Shown in pieces: positions 40,572 through 50,410 of a stretch of DNA of 64,000 nucleotides (its first letter is position 1; the number at the start of each line of letters is the position of its first letter). Origin of the DNA: an uncultured Ruminococcus sp. Lineage in GTDB: Bacteria; Bacillota; Clostridia; Oscillospirales; Ruminococcaceae. A model generated the notes under the pieces. That model did not search any database and was not told where the DNA came from. It was given only the letters and a program-made list of their open reading frames with translations. Both the position numbers and the translations under genes were made by a program. Location: assembly GCA_910579955.1 (NCBI GenBank), contig CAJTWE010000009.1, forward strand, positions 1-64,000, in the 5' to 3' direction.

Positions 40572-40774
40572 AACGACCTTTCTTTAATTATATAAGTCTA
40601 AATGCTTTCGACTCTTTTCTATCTTATTATATCAAAAAAAATGCGATTCGGGAAGACTTTTTTAAAAAATATATTTACCTTTTTCCGAAAATATGATAAA
40701 ATAACTTTAAAGATATAATAGTGCGGCTTTTTGCGCACTTCTGCGTATTTAATTAAGGCAAGGAGGAACAAGCG

Positions 40775-41482
40775 TTGGTTTATGTAACAGGAGACACACA
40801 TGGAGATTACGAGCGATTCAGCGATCCATTTCTCAAAAAGCTTGAGGAGGAGGATGTGCTTATAATATGCGGTGATTTCGGATTTATATGGGACGGTTCA
40901 CATCAGGAGGAGGCAGTTCTTAGAAAATTGTCTCAGAAGAAGTACACTATAGCATTTGTAGATGGCTGTCATGAAAATTTTGACTTGCTTGAAAGAGACT
41001 ATCCGCTTAACAGATGGATGGGCGGAATAGTGCGTCAGATAGCAGCCAATATAGTTCATCTGCAAAGAGGTGAGATATATACTATCGAAGGTGATACGTA
41101 CTTCACTTTTGGCGGCGGTCATAGTCAGGATATAGAATACCGTACTGAAACCGGAAACTGGTGGAAGCAGGAGCATCCTACTCATGATGAGATCCGACAT
41201 GCTATATATAAGCTACAGGAAGCAGGTTCAAAGGTTGATTATATTATAACCCACGAGCCGCCGGCATCGTTGAAGGACTGCCTTGGAGTAGATGTACAGC
41301 AGCGTTTGGAGATACATACGTTCTTTGAGGATATAATAAAAGAATGCGAATATAAGAAGTGGTTTTTCGGCAAGTGTCATATGGACAGATTCATACCTCT
41401 TAAATATTATGCATTATTTGAAGAGATATTGCCTGTAGAACCACGAAAGAGAAGGGGAATATTTGGACGAAAGGGCGTATAA
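40775..41482 (+). CDS. Metallophosphoesterase
   Basis: A 235-aa calcineurin-like phosphoesterase starting with TTG behind AAGGAGG. The motifs are GDTHGDYERF, ICGDFGFIW, GCHEN (shifted GNHE), THEPP and GKCHMD. The GDxH / GDxx / GNHE / H / GHxH pattern has Cys in two positions, but the metal-binding Asp, Asn and His residues are present. The substrate is unknown. Confidence 0.85.
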   Translation: MVYVTGDTHGDYERFSDPFLKKLEEEDVLIICGDFGFIWDGSHQEEAVLRKLSQKKYTIAFVDGCHENFDLLERDYPLNRWMGGIVRQIAANIVHLQRGEIYTIEGDTYFTFGGGHSQDIEYRTETGNWWKQEHPTHDEIRHAIYKLQEAGSKVDYIITHEPPASLKDCLGVDVQQRLEIHTFFEDIIKECEYKKWFFGKCHMDRFIPLKYYALFEEILPVEPRKRRGIFGRKGV

Positions 41483-41510
41483 ATATTAGGATATATATTA
41501 TCTATATTGC

Positions 41511-41551
41511 AAACAGGACTGAGCATTGCTTATGCATCAGTCCTGTTTTTA
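41511..41551. terminator. Bidirectional terminator
   Basis: AAACAGGACTGA and TCAGTCCTGTTT form a 12-bp stem with T run, between the convergent phosphoesterase and amidase genes. Confidence 0.85.
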
Positions 41552-41557
41552 TATGCT

Positions 41558-42295
41558 TTATACGCTTATAAATTCCGCACTTGCATATCCTGTAATTCCC
41601 TGGTAGAATACGACGTACCAGCCGTCTGTTCTGCCATATATTGTAACGCTCGCTCCGTCAGGAATACTTCCGATTACCTGACCGTTTACAGATGGGAATT
41701 TTCTTATATTAAGATTACTTCCCCCAGCTGTAACAGTTCCCATTCTAACAGGTCCTGCATTGACAAAGGGGATACCGAAGTAATCACAAAGTGACTCTGT
41801 GAGATTAACAGCAATATTATTAATATTATTTTTTATCCATGCGGCATCTTGAATATTGTCGTGGTAGCCTATTTCACATAAGACAGCCACAGCTTTCGTT
41901 TGTGTGACCTCACCAAGAGATGTGGTAGGCCGTGCATTGCTTTTGTCGGGCAAGGGATATATCATCTTGAAGTTATTTGCTATAATCGTGGCGAGGCGCT
42001 CACTGTCTTGACTGTTTGGTGAGTAATATATATCAATACCACGAAGCTTACCGGCAAGTGATTCTGGTGCAGCATTGCTGTGGAGTGCCAGGTGAACGTC
42101 AAAGCTGCCTGCATTAGAGTCAGCTATAGCCCCGACAGCTCCACGGTTCGGGTCGTTTCTTCTGTATACAATGCCGCTTGAACGCAGGTATGGTTCCATG
42201 CGGTCAGCGATTTGATTCATATAAAGCTCTTCGTTTCCGCCGTTTACATAAGGATTCCATTCCTGAGTGGACGGACTTAAGAATACGCTTGGCAT
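41558..42295 (-). CDS. N-acetylmuramoyl-L-alanine amidase with SH3b domain
   Basis: A 245-aa protein without signal peptide. The Amidase_3-like domain (1-180) begins VFLSPSTQEWNPYVNGGNEE, the variant where the usual DPGHGG is replaced; later metal and catalytic residues are HLALHSNA and VLCEIGYHDN. A bacterial SH3 domain (about 185-245) with GSNLNIRKFPSVNGQVIG binds the wall. This layout is typical of clostridial phage-like or sporulation amidases. Confidence 0.85.
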   Translation of the reverse strand: MPSVFLSPSTQEWNPYVNGGNEELYMNQIADRMEPYLRSSGIVYRRNDPNRGAVGAIADSNAGSFDVHLALHSNAAPESLAGKLRGIDIYYSPNSQDSERLATIIANNFKMIYPLPDKSNARPTTSLGEVTQTKAVAVLCEIGYHDNIQDAAWIKNNINNIAVNLTESLCDYFGIPFVNAGPVRMGTVTAGGSNLNIRKFPSVNGQVIGSIPDGASVTIYGRTDGWYVVFYQGITGYASAEFISV

Positions 42296-42385
42296 TTTTC
42301 CTAAAAGCCTCTTTTCCTGTTGGTACAGGCATTTTATAGTTTTGCCTGTTCTTTACAGTTTATGCTTTTACCTAAGAATGCGTGA

Positions 42386-43720
42386 TTATTCAAAGTATGT
42401 ATCAAATATATATTCAAAGATAGATAATGATTCATCTTCGTTTTCATATGGACTTATAATTTCAAGATTTTTCACATAATCAAGCAATTCTTGTTTTGTT
42501 GCTGATTTTCCATTTATATTTATGGCGGCTTCTGATTCTGTCCAATTTTTGGATAAATATAAACTAGGCTGATTTACATCTCCGCTGCTTGCTGCTGGAT
42601 ATACTTTTGATATTGACACATAGCCGTACATTGCAGCGCAGCGATGGGTTATACTTGCAAGGTAAGTTTTATTTATATTATGGTCATTAACTAAAAAATT
42701 GGCGATATAGCACATTCCACCGCTTGGGTCAAAACCAAATGAACCGCTGAAAATTCCATTGTCATATACCTGAAATAAATATGGTTGAGCTATTACATTT
42801 ATGTCTTGTGAGCTGCTATCATATAAATTAGTGCTATCATACCGTCCGATAGTTTCCTTTTTGCCGTCATTGTCTATATCTAAATAAAAGGTTGATTCAA
42901 GATTTCCTTTAACTAAAGAATGTCTATTGATTTCATCCTCTTTTACTGTATACGGAAGAATAGTCGTATTAATTATTCCTGCTGCACTTTCAGCGTACAG
43001 AGAAAGAGTAGTGCTTGCATCGTTTATGGTTATTTCACCGTCCTTGTCCATATCCGCAGCATCTTTCTGAACATCGTTTATTTCTAAGGGAAGCTCTGCT
43101 AGACTGTTTGCATAGCATGATAGTATCGTACTCGCATCTGAAATAGTTATATCAGCATCCCCGTCGATGTCTCCTTTGCCATAAGCGATTTCATCAAGGA
43201 AAGTAACGTTTTGCATATATGCGTAATATTCCTCCAAGCTTACACTATCATTCAAATGATTATCATCTGGAGCACAGTATCCAATAATTGACTGTTCTTT
43301 TTTATCTTGGCAGAATTTGTAAAGAATTTTACTTCCAAACATATTGGTATAAATATATCCAATAAATGTTTCACCTGTATTATTATCCTGAACAACATGA
43401 AGTTTAAATGCTACATGTAAATTACTAATTCTTTTATACAGTGTATATGGTTCAGAATCATCATTGTATACATAATACATATCAGATATTGCATATCTAT
43501 CTTGTGAGCCAATATAATAATATCCGATTTCTTCCTTTTGTCCATCATTATCTATATCAATATTGAAAGAACACTGAAAATATCCGGTATAATCTTCAAT
43601 AGTCATAGTTTCCGGAAAAACCTCATTCTTTGCTGATACATATCGGACATTAACGGCAATACCTGAAAACGCTATAATACCTGCTGTCATAAATGCACTG
43701 ATTTTACGAAATGCATTCAT
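42386..43720 (-). CDS. Secreted dockerin protein with dockerin in the middle
   Basis: A 444-aa protein with a signal peptide (1-30). Two similar flanking modules contain FNIDIDNDGQKEEIGYYYIG and FYLDIDNDGKKETIGRYDST. Between them, at about 182-250, lies a type I dockerin (GDIDGDADITISDASTILSC and DMDKDGEITINDASTTLSLY). A central position is unusual, as dockerins are mostly terminal. It starts three bases after the tgt stop, so it may be co-transcribed with queA and tgt. Function of the flanks is unknown. Confidence 0.82.
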   Translation of the reverse strand: MNAFRKISAFMTAGIIAFSGIAVNVRYVSAKNEVFPETMTIEDYTGYFQCSFNIDIDNDGQKEEIGYYYIGSQDRYAISDMYYVYNDDSEPYTLYKRISNLHVAFKLHVVQDNNTGETFIGYIYTNMFGSKILYKFCQDKKEQSIIGYCAPDDNHLNDSVSLEEYYAYMQNVTFLDEIAYGKGDIDGDADITISDASTILSCYANSLAELPLEINDVQKDAADMDKDGEITINDASTTLSLYAESAAGIINTTILPYTVKEDEINRHSLVKGNLESTFYLDIDNDGKKETIGRYDSTNLYDSSSQDINVIAQPYLFQVYDNGIFSGSFGFDPSGGMCYIANFLVNDHNINKTYLASITHRCAAMYGYVSISKVYPAASSGDVNQPSLYLSKNWTESEAAININGKSATKQELLDYVKNLEIISPYENEDESLSIFEYIFDTYFE

Positions 43721-43722
43721 AG

Positions 43723-44853
43723 TTATATCCTCGTGCCAAGCTTCTCCGAATACTCATCTCTGAAAGCGTCGAATCTATCCTCATCAATAGCATCACGAAT
43801 CTTTTCCATAAGCGTATTATAGAAATAAAGGTTGTGCTGAACGGCGAGTCTGCCTGCAAGCTGTTCGTTTGCCTTGAACAGATGACGAACATATGCACGG
43901 GAGAAATTCCTGCAAGTCGGACAATCGCATTTAGGGTCAAGTGGCAGGGGGTCGGTCTTATATTTTTCATTTGTAATATGAACAATACCATCCCATGTGA
44001 AAACAGTACCGTGACGTGCATTACGGCTTGGCATTACGCAGTCAAACATATCAACGCCACGCCATACAGCTTCAATTATATTCTGAGGTGTACCCACTCC
44101 CATAAGATAGCGCGGCTTGTCCTTTGGCATGAAAGGTTCAACCTCTTCAATGATATGATACATTACCTCAGCAGGTTCACCTACAGCCAGACCGCCTATA
44201 GCATAGCCGTCCAGTCCAAACTGTGCTATTTCTTTGATATGTGATACTCTTAGTTCGTCATATGTACCGCCCTGATTTATACCAAAAAGCATTTGTTTTG
44301 GATTTATAGTGCCTTCTTGCGCATTAAGTCTTGTCATTTCTTTTTGACAGCGTTCGAGCCAGCGAGTTGTTCTTGCGCATGAATCTTTTACATATTTAAA
44401 TGGAGACGGGTTCTCTACGCATTCATCAAACGCCATTGCAATAGTAGAGGCGAGGTTTGACTGTATCTGCATGCTTTCCTCCGGGCCCATAAATATACGT
44501 GCACCATCTATATGTGACTGGAAATATACACCCTCTTCTTTTATGCGTCTGAGCTTAGAGAGTGAGAAAACCTGAAATCCGCCGCTGTCTGTAAGTATAG
44601 GCTTTTTCCAGTTCATGAATTTGTGCAGTCCGCCCATAGTGCGGATGAGCTTATCTCCCGGTCTGAGGTGAAGATGATATGTATTGCAAAGCTCCACCTG
44701 ACATTTCAGCCCTTCAAGATCAATAGAGGAGATACCGCCTTTTATAGCTGCGGCAGTTCCAACATTCATGAAAAACGGTGATTGAATAGTACCGTGTACT
44801 GTTTCAAAAGTACCTCTTCTTGCATTACCGTCTTTTTTTATCAGAGTAAACAT
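43723..44853 (-). CDS. tgt: tRNA-guanine (queuine) transglycosylase
   Basis: A 376-aa enzyme that puts preQ1 into position 34 of GUN-type tRNAs. The active-site Asp is in LTDSGGFQVFSLSK, the recognition loop in FGINQGGTYDELR and GYAIGGLAVGEP, and the zinc site in CDCPTCRNFSRAYVRHLF. All are complete. It follows queA by 43 bases. Confidence 0.95.
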   Translation of the reverse strand: MFTLIKKDGNARRGTFETVHGTIQSPFFMNVGTAAAIKGGISSIDLEGLKCQVELCNTYHLHLRPGDKLIRTMGGLHKFMNWKKPILTDSGGFQVFSLSKLRRIKEEGVYFQSHIDGARIFMGPEESMQIQSNLASTIAMAFDECVENPSPFKYVKDSCARTTRWLERCQKEMTRLNAQEGTINPKQMLFGINQGGTYDELRVSHIKEIAQFGLDGYAIGGLAVGEPAEVMYHIIEEVEPFMPKDKPRYLMGVGTPQNIIEAVWRGVDMFDCVMPSRNARHGTVFTWDGIVHITNEKYKTDPLPLDPKCDCPTCRNFSRAYVRHLFKANEQLAGRLAVQHNLYFYNTLMEKIRDAIDEDRFDAFRDEYSEKLGTRI

Positions 44854-44896
44854 TACTTAAAAATCCTCCGTATTTTGAAAGTGTGATAATTATAAA

Positions 44897-45925
44897 TTAT
44901 AAAATGCACATTGCATCGCCAAAGCTGAAAAATCTGTACTTTTCTTCAACTGCTGTTTTATATGCCTTCATAGTTTCATCGTATCCGAGAAATGCAGATA
45001 CAAGCATAATAAGAGTGCTTTCAGGCAGATGGAAATTTGTTATAAGTCCGTCAAGAACTTTAAATTCATATCCTGGATAAATGAAAATATCGGTGTATCC
45101 TTCATCTGCACAAATCTCGCCATTATGGAAGGTCGCTACAGATTCAAGAGTTCTGCAAGATGTAGTACCTACTGCAATGACACGTCCACCATTTGCTTTA
45201 GTCTGCTTTATCTTTTCAGCAGTTTCTTTTGGCAGCATATAGTGTTCGCTGTGCATCTTGTGTTTTAGTACATCATCCTCTTTAACAGGACGGAAAGTTC
45301 CAAGACCTACATGCAGTGTTACATATGCAAGCTCTACGCCTTTTTCTTCAAGCTTTTTAAGCATTTCCTTTGTAAAATGAAGTCCGGCAGTAGGTGCGGC
45401 AGCAGAGCCAATTTCACGTGAATATACTGTCTGATATCTTTCTTTGTCCTCAAGTTTGGCAGTAATATAAGGAGGCAGCGGCATCTGACCTATCTCTTCA
45501 AGAGCAGTATAGAAATTTCCGTAGCAACTGAATTTTGCAATACGGTTGCCGTCATCTTTTACTTCGATTATTTCAGCAGTCATTTTTCCACCGCCAAAGC
45601 TGAAACGTGCGCCGACTTTTGCCTTTTTACCGGGGCGGCATATTATCTCCCAAAGCTTATCGCCTTTTTGTTCAAGCAGCAAAAATTCTATAAATGAACC
45701 GGTTTCTTCCTTTTCACCGTAAAGACGTGCAGGTAGAACACGAGAATCATTCATAACGAGCAAATCACCCTTTTGCAGAATATCGCATAAATTATAGAAA
45801 TGCCCGTGGTTTATATTACCTGTTTTACGGTCTATTTCCATGAGCCTTGAATGGTCTCTTGGCTCTGTTGGAGTCTGGGCAATATAGCTTTCGGGCAGGT
45901 CGTAGTAAAAATCTGATTTTTTCAT
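44897..45925 (-). CDS. queA: S-adenosylmethionine:tRNA ribosyltransferase-isomerase
   Basis: A 342-aa QueA: it transfers the ribose of SAM to preQ1 in tRNA, the step after Tgt. Signatures are DFYYDLPESYIAQTPTEPRD at the start, LVMNDSRVLPARLYG, EEIGQMPLPPYI and AAPTAGLHFTKE. Length is normal. It forms an operon with tgt and possibly with the dockerin gene. Confidence 0.95.
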   Translation of the reverse strand: MKKSDFYYDLPESYIAQTPTEPRDHSRLMEIDRKTGNINHGHFYNLCDILQKGDLLVMNDSRVLPARLYGEKEETGSFIEFLLLEQKGDKLWEIICRPGKKAKVGARFSFGGGKMTAEIIEVKDDGNRIAKFSCYGNFYTALEEIGQMPLPPYITAKLEDKERYQTVYSREIGSAAAPTAGLHFTKEMLKKLEEKGVELAYVTLHVGLGTFRPVKEDDVLKHKMHSEHYMLPKETAEKIKQTKANGGRVIAVGTTSCRTLESVATFHNGEICADEGYTDIFIYPGYEFKVLDGLITNFHLPESTLIMLVSAFLGYDETMKAYKTAVEEKYRFFSFGDAMCIL

Positions 45926-45956
45926 CGTAAAATCTCCTGTTTTTTTTTAAATTCTA

Positions 45957-45985
45957 TTGACATAGAACCGCAAAAATGATATGAT
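45957..45985 (+). promoter_or_regulatory. Promoter of the asd-dapA-dapB operon
   Basis: TTGACA and TATGAT separated by 17 bases, about 25 bases before the lysine riboswitch. Confidence 0.7.
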
Positions 45986-46010
45986 AGAGATAAGAACTAA
46001 GCGGTTCTAA

Positions 46011-46245
46011 GACAGAGGTGCACTTCCGATTAGTATTGTCTGACAGGATAACCAATCCGCTTTATGCAGGCAGGAAAGGCTGGAGTGCCGAAGATATAGC
46101 TGTGGTCGGGCTGTATCTGGTCAGATTTCCGAACAGGGCTCTGACTGTCATCGTTATGATGGAGTGCTGTCCCATACACAATGTGTATGTTGGTACTATT
46201 CTATTATATCGTATGAGCGGCCGGTTTTCAACCGGTTTTTTTATA
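46011..46245 (+). ncRNA. Lysine riboswitch (L box) with terminator
   Basis: The aptamer begins GACAGAGGTGCAC and closes with CTGTC at 46145-46149, giving helix P1. The conserved core contains GGAAAGGCTGGAGTGCCGAAG and the later GGGCTG. Behind it CCGGTT/AACCGG and seven T (46221-46242) form the terminator. Lysine binding should end transcription before asd-dapA-dapB, the first steps of lysine and diaminopimelate synthesis. This fills the 349-base gap between queA and asd. Confidence 0.92.
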
Positions 46246-46274
46246 TTTTTTATATTTTTTGGAGGAATTACAAA

Positions 46275-47360
46275 ATGAAACAGTTTCATGTGGGTATTAT
46301 TGGTGCAACAGGTATGGTTGGACAGCGTTTTGCAACACTTCTTGCAGAACATCCGTGGTTCAATGTAAAGGTTCTTGCCGCATCTCCAAGAAGTGCAGGT
46401 AAGACTTATAAGGAAGCAGTAGGCAATCGTTGGGCAATGTCAGTTCCAATGCCGGAGTCTATGGAAAATATGATCATCATGGACGCACAGGCTGACATTG
46501 AAAAGATCGCAGGCATGGTTGACTTTGTATTCTGTGCGGTTGATATGAAGAAAGAGGATATAAAGGCACTGGAAGAAGCATACGCAAAGGCAGAGTGTCC
46601 TGTTGTATCAAATAACTCTGCACACAGATTTACAGCAGATGTTCCTATGGTAGTACCGGAAGTAAACCCTGAGCATATTGAGATAATCAAGAGCCAGAGA
46701 GAGCGTCTTGGCACAAAGAGAGGATTTATTGCGGTTAAGTCAAACTGCTCTATCCAGAGCTATGTTCCTGCACTGTCACCACTTAGAAAGTTCGGCATCA
46801 AGAATGTTCTTGCTTGTACCTATCAGGCTATTTCGGGCGCTGGTAAGACATTTGAGACATGGCCTGATATGATTGACAATGTTATTCCATTTATCGGCGG
46901 AGAAGAAGAGAAGTCAGAGCAGGAGCCACTGAAGGTATGGGGTACTATTGAAAATGGTGAGATAGTAAAGGCAGAGAGTCCTCTTATCACAACACAGTGT
47001 CTGAGAGTACCTGTATCAGATGGTCACACAGCAGCTGTATTTGTAAACTTTGAGAATAAGCCGTCTAAGGAAGAGATTCTTAAGATATGGGCAGAATTTG
47101 CAGGTGTTCCGCAGGAGCTTGAGCTTCCAAGCGCACCAAAGCAGTTCCTCAATTATTTTGAAGAGGATAATCGTCCGCAGGCTAAGCTTGACCGTATGTT
47201 AGAAGGCGGTATGGCAGTATCTATCGGTCGTCTCCGTGAAGATACAATGTTTGATTATAAGTTTGTATGTCTGTCTCATAACACACTCAGAGGTGCAGCA
47301 GGCGGTGCAGTTCTTCTGGCAGAACTGCTGGCAGCAAAGGGCTATTTTGATAAGGACTAA
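46275..47360 (+). CDS. asd: Aspartate-semialdehyde dehydrogenase
   Basis: Started at the ATG at 46275 behind TTGGAGGAATT. The 361-aa protein reduces aspartyl phosphate to the semialdehyde with NADPH. GIIGATGMVGQRF binds the nucleotide, and the catalytic Cys lies in VKSNCSIQSYVP. QAISGAGKTFETWP and VPVSDGHTAAVF are the later family motifs. First gene of the riboswitch-controlled operon. Confidence 0.95.
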   Translation: MKQFHVGIIGATGMVGQRFATLLAEHPWFNVKVLAASPRSAGKTYKEAVGNRWAMSVPMPESMENMIIMDAQADIEKIAGMVDFVFCAVDMKKEDIKALEEAYAKAECPVVSNNSAHRFTADVPMVVPEVNPEHIEIIKSQRERLGTKRGFIAVKSNCSIQSYVPALSPLRKFGIKNVLACTYQAISGAGKTFETWPDMIDNVIPFIGGEEEKSEQEPLKVWGTIENGEIVKAESPLITTQCLRVPVSDGHTAAVFVNFENKPSKEEILKIWAEFAGVPQELELPSAPKQFLNYFEEDNRPQAKLDRMLEGGMAVSIGRLREDTMFDYKFVCLSHNTLRGAAGGAVLLAELLAAKGYFDKD

Positions 47361-47409
47361 AATATAAAAAATAAAACGTTATAGTATTTTTAACGAGGAG
47401 GTATTTGTA

Positions 47410-48300
47410 ATGAAAAATACAATTTTCACAGGCGCAGGCGTTGCTATTGTAACTCCTATGCTTTCAGATGGAGCAGTGGATTTTGACGGACTGAAAAAGC
47501 TTATTGATTTTCAGATAAACGGCGGTACAGATGCAATTATTATCTGCGGAACAACAGGCGAGTCCTCTACACTTGATGATGATGAGCATCGTGCAGCCAT
47601 TAAGTGTGCGGTAGAACACACAGCTAATCGTGTTCCTGTTATTGCTGGTACAGGCAGCAATGATACAAAGTATGCTGTAGAGCTTTCTAAAGAAGCAGAG
47701 GAACTCGGCGCAGATGGTTTGCTTGTTGTAACACCATACTATAACAAGTGCACTCAGAAGGGCCTCTATCAGCACTACAAGCAGATTGCTGATAATGTAA
47801 ATATTCCTATGATTCTCTACAATATTCCAAGCAGAACAGGCGTTACAATTGAGATTCCAACTGTTGAGGCTTTGGGTCAGCATAAGAATATTGTTGCTGT
47901 CAAGGAAGCATCCGGCAATATCGGCTATACAGCTAAGCTTGCTGCAAAGTGCGGCGACTTAGTTGACATCTACAGCGGCAATGATGACATGATAGTTCCT
48001 ATTATGTCACTGGGCGGCAAGGGCGTTATTTCCGTACTTTCCAATATTCTTCCTAAGGAAACACATCAGATGTGCCAGTATTGTCTGGATAATAACTTTG
48101 CAGAGGCAACTAAGCTTCAGCTTGAGTATCTGAAACTTATAAATACACTCTTTATTGAGGTTAATCCTATTCCGGTAAAGGCTGCCATGAATATTATGGG
48201 TCTGCCGTCCGGTCCGTGCAGAATGCCTTTGTGTGAAATGACAGATGAGCATATTGAAGCTATGAGAAATGTCCTTACTGAAAAGGGTATTATAGGCTGA
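47410..48300 (+). CDS. dapA: 4-hydroxy-tetrahydrodipicolinate synthase
   Basis: A 296-aa DapA. GTTGESSTLDDDEH, PYYNKCTQKGLYQHY and LYNIPSRTGV are visible and the Schiff-base Lys is in VAVKEASGN. It condenses pyruvate with aspartate semialdehyde. It lies 49 bases after asd, with GAGGAGG before the ATG. Confidence 0.95.
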   Translation: MKNTIFTGAGVAIVTPMLSDGAVDFDGLKKLIDFQINGGTDAIIICGTTGESSTLDDDEHRAAIKCAVEHTANRVPVIAGTGSNDTKYAVELSKEAEELGADGLLVVTPYYNKCTQKGLYQHYKQIADNVNIPMILYNIPSRTGVTIEIPTVEALGQHKNIVAVKEASGNIGYTAKLAAKCGDLVDIYSGNDDMIVPIMSLGGKGVISVLSNILPKETHQMCQYCLDNNFAEATKLQLEYLKLINTLFIEVNPIPVKAAMNIMGLPSGPCRMPLCEMTDEHIEAMRNVLTEKGIIG

Positions 48301-48357
48301 TTTATAGGTTAATTGTTAATTGAAAGGATACCGCAGCAGCGGTAAAGGTAAAGGATA

Positions 48358-49122
48358 ATGACAAATATTGTAATTTGCGGTGCAAATGGTAAAATGGGTC
48401 ATACCGTTGCTTCTTGTATTGAGTCCCGTGAGGATTGTAAGGTAATTGCCGGCATTGATTCATATACAAAAGTGTACAGTGATTTTCCAATCGTAGAAGC
48501 ACCTGATAAGCTTACAGAAAAGCCTGATGTTATCATTGACTTTTCAAACCCATCTTCTCTCGATGCACTTCTTGAGTATGCCCTTACACACAATGTATCT
48601 CTTGTACTTGCTACAACTGGATATAGTGATGAGCAGATTGCTAAAATAAAGGCAGCCTCTGAACAGATTCCTGTATTCTTCACATTTAATATGTCGCTCG
48701 GAATAAATCTTCTGGTGCAGCTTGCAAAGACGGCAGTTTCTGTATTGGGCGATCAGTTTGACATTGAAGTTGTGGAAAAGCATCACAATCAGAAAATAGA
48801 TGCCCCAAGTGGCACAGCTATCATGATTGCAAATGCCATTAATGAAACACGTGACAATCAGTATCACTATGTATACGACAGACATGCAAGACGAATGAAG
48901 CGTGAGAAATCCGAGATAGGTATGCATGCCATAAGAGGCGGTACTATCGTAGGCGAGCATGATGTTATATTTGCAGGACGTGATGAGGTTATAACTCTTT
49001 CTCACAGTGCAGCATCAAAGAGCGTATTTGCGGTAGGTGCAGTTAATGCGGCTGTATTTATCAAGGGTAAAGAAGCTGGTATGTACGATATGGCACAGCT
49101 TGTTGAAGCGCAAAAAGCGTAA
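48358..49122 (+). CDS. dapB: 4-hydroxy-tetrahydrodipicolinate reductase
   Basis: A 254-aa DapB. The dinucleotide fold has CGANGKMGHTVASC and DFSNPSS, and the substrate site EKHHNQKIDAPSGTAIM. It makes tetrahydrodipicolinate with NAD(P)H. Third gene of the operon, followed by a strong terminator. Confidence 0.95.
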   Translation: MTNIVICGANGKMGHTVASCIESREDCKVIAGIDSYTKVYSDFPIVEAPDKLTEKPDVIIDFSNPSSLDALLEYALTHNVSLVLATTGYSDEQIAKIKAASEQIPVFFTFNMSLGINLLVQLAKTAVSVLGDQFDIEVVEKHHNQKIDAPSGTAIMIANAINETRDNQYHYVYDRHARRMKREKSEIGMHAIRGGTIVGEHDVIFAGRDEVITLSHSAASKSVFAVGAVNAAVFIKGKEAGMYDMAQLVEAQKA

Positions 49123-49143
49123 GCTGTAAATTATTATAAAAAT

Positions 49144-49180
49144 GGGCTGTTGCACTAAAAAATGCAGCAGCCCTTGTTTT
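49144..49180 (+). terminator. Terminator after dapB
   Basis: GGGCTGTTGCA and TGCAGCAGCCC form an 11-bp stem (with one mispair), followed by TTGTTTTTT. Confidence 0.85.
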
Positions 49181-49198
49181 TTATTGTATTAAATTATA

Positions 49199-50260
49199 TT
49201 ATTTGATTTCCGTCCACTGAGTATAGGTTACAGTATTTACGCTCAGTAAGTCGAACTGTTCTATTTCAGGTATGTAATAACCAAAATAAAGCGCAGTACC
49301 ATCGCTTTCAGTTTCTTTTCCGTTTTCATAAAGCTTATTAGTGTGCATGATTATAGTATAGAAAGAATCCTTACATATACGATAGCCTTCTTTACCTGAT
49401 GAGTCTTCATTGTTAAAGTAGTCCATAGGGGATGAGCCGCCTATAGAATAACCGTTCATATTTGCAGAAAGTGTGTTTTCAAGTTCTTCTTTTGTAAAAC
49501 CGTATTCAGACATTGAAACAATCTTGTCAAATGCAGCTTGACCATAGTAAACTTCGTAGTTTCCCTCAAAATATGAGCTTTCAGGGTCGCCGGATGTTTC
49601 AAAATATTTGAAGCTGCCGTCATCATTCAGATGAATCTCCGTTCCGACGCTTATTTTGAATTTCCTGCCTGATGCCATGTCTTCTGTAGCAATATTGAAA
49701 ACAGTGGTTTTGGTTACGTCACGAATATCAGAAGATGGCATATTGTTTTCGCTGCACTGAGAAGCATATGTCAGAACCGTGTTTTTGCTTGGCGCAATGA
49801 GTACATCAATACTGAATAGTGTATTACTGCTTATCATTTCAATGCGTCCTGCCAAGCACTCCGTACCATCTGCCGTTGTAAGCGGTGAAACGCCTTTTTC
49901 CTTTCTGACTATTTCATATGAAGAAGAGTAGGAATCTATAAGATTATGGAAAAATTCATCGGGAGTGTAGCTTCCAAGCATGGACTCTCCTTGAAGCTGA
50001 TATGCTGTTTTTTTGTCGGGAGAAGTAAATGAACCCTCTAAGCCGTTTACAGCCTCCCATTCCGCCGGAACTTCAAATGAAATATCTCCTACAGTACAGG
50101 TTTGTTTTGCTGAATTTTCAGTGGCATCTGATGCTTTTGAATTTTCAGATTTCTCTGTTGTTTCTTCGGCAGTTTCCGCAGGTGCTTTTTTAAATACTGA
50201 ACAGCCTGCAAAAGATACGGCAATTAGTGATGCCGTAATTATAGCTAAAATATATTTCAT
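49199..50260 (-). CDS. Lipoprotein of unknown function
   Basis: A 353-aa lipoprotein: hydrophobic signal and lipobox FAGC (Cys20), then a Glu/Ser/Thr-rich linker to about residue 53. Then a mixed domain with DISFEVPAEWEAVNG and the segment SPDKKTAYQLQGESM, similar to Mog1/PsbP-like folds seen in ruminococcal lipoproteins. The C-terminal part (LYFGYYIPEIEQFDLLSVNT) is beta-rich. Function unknown. Confidence 0.7.
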   Translation of the reverse strand: MKYILAIITASLIAVSFAGCSVFKKAPAETAEETTEKSENSKASDATENSAKQTCTVGDISFEVPAEWEAVNGLEGSFTSPDKKTAYQLQGESMLGSYTPDEFFHNLIDSYSSSYEIVRKEKGVSPLTTADGTECLAGRIEMISSNTLFSIDVLIAPSKNTVLTYASQCSENNMPSSDIRDVTKTTVFNIATEDMASGRKFKISVGTEIHLNDDGSFKYFETSGDPESSYFEGNYEVYYGQAAFDKIVSMSEYGFTKEELENTLSANMNGYSIGGSSPMDYFNNEDSSGKEGYRICKDSFYTIIMHTNKLYENGKETESDGTALYFGYYIPEIEQFDLLSVNTVTYTQWTEIK

Positions 50261-50410
50261 ATAACTATGTATATCCTTTCAAAATAATAATATCATAATT
50301 ATTATATCATAATTTAATGTAATACGTCAATAGTTTAAAAATATAAATAAATTTTGTCATAGTTTTTTGCTAAAATAAATTGAATAAAATAAGATATTGG
50401 AGGATGTATA

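Noticed and set aside
45926..46274. A small protein gene (86-aa frame) before asd
   Set aside because: The region is a lysine riboswitch with terminator; the frame is a by-product of the RNA sequence.
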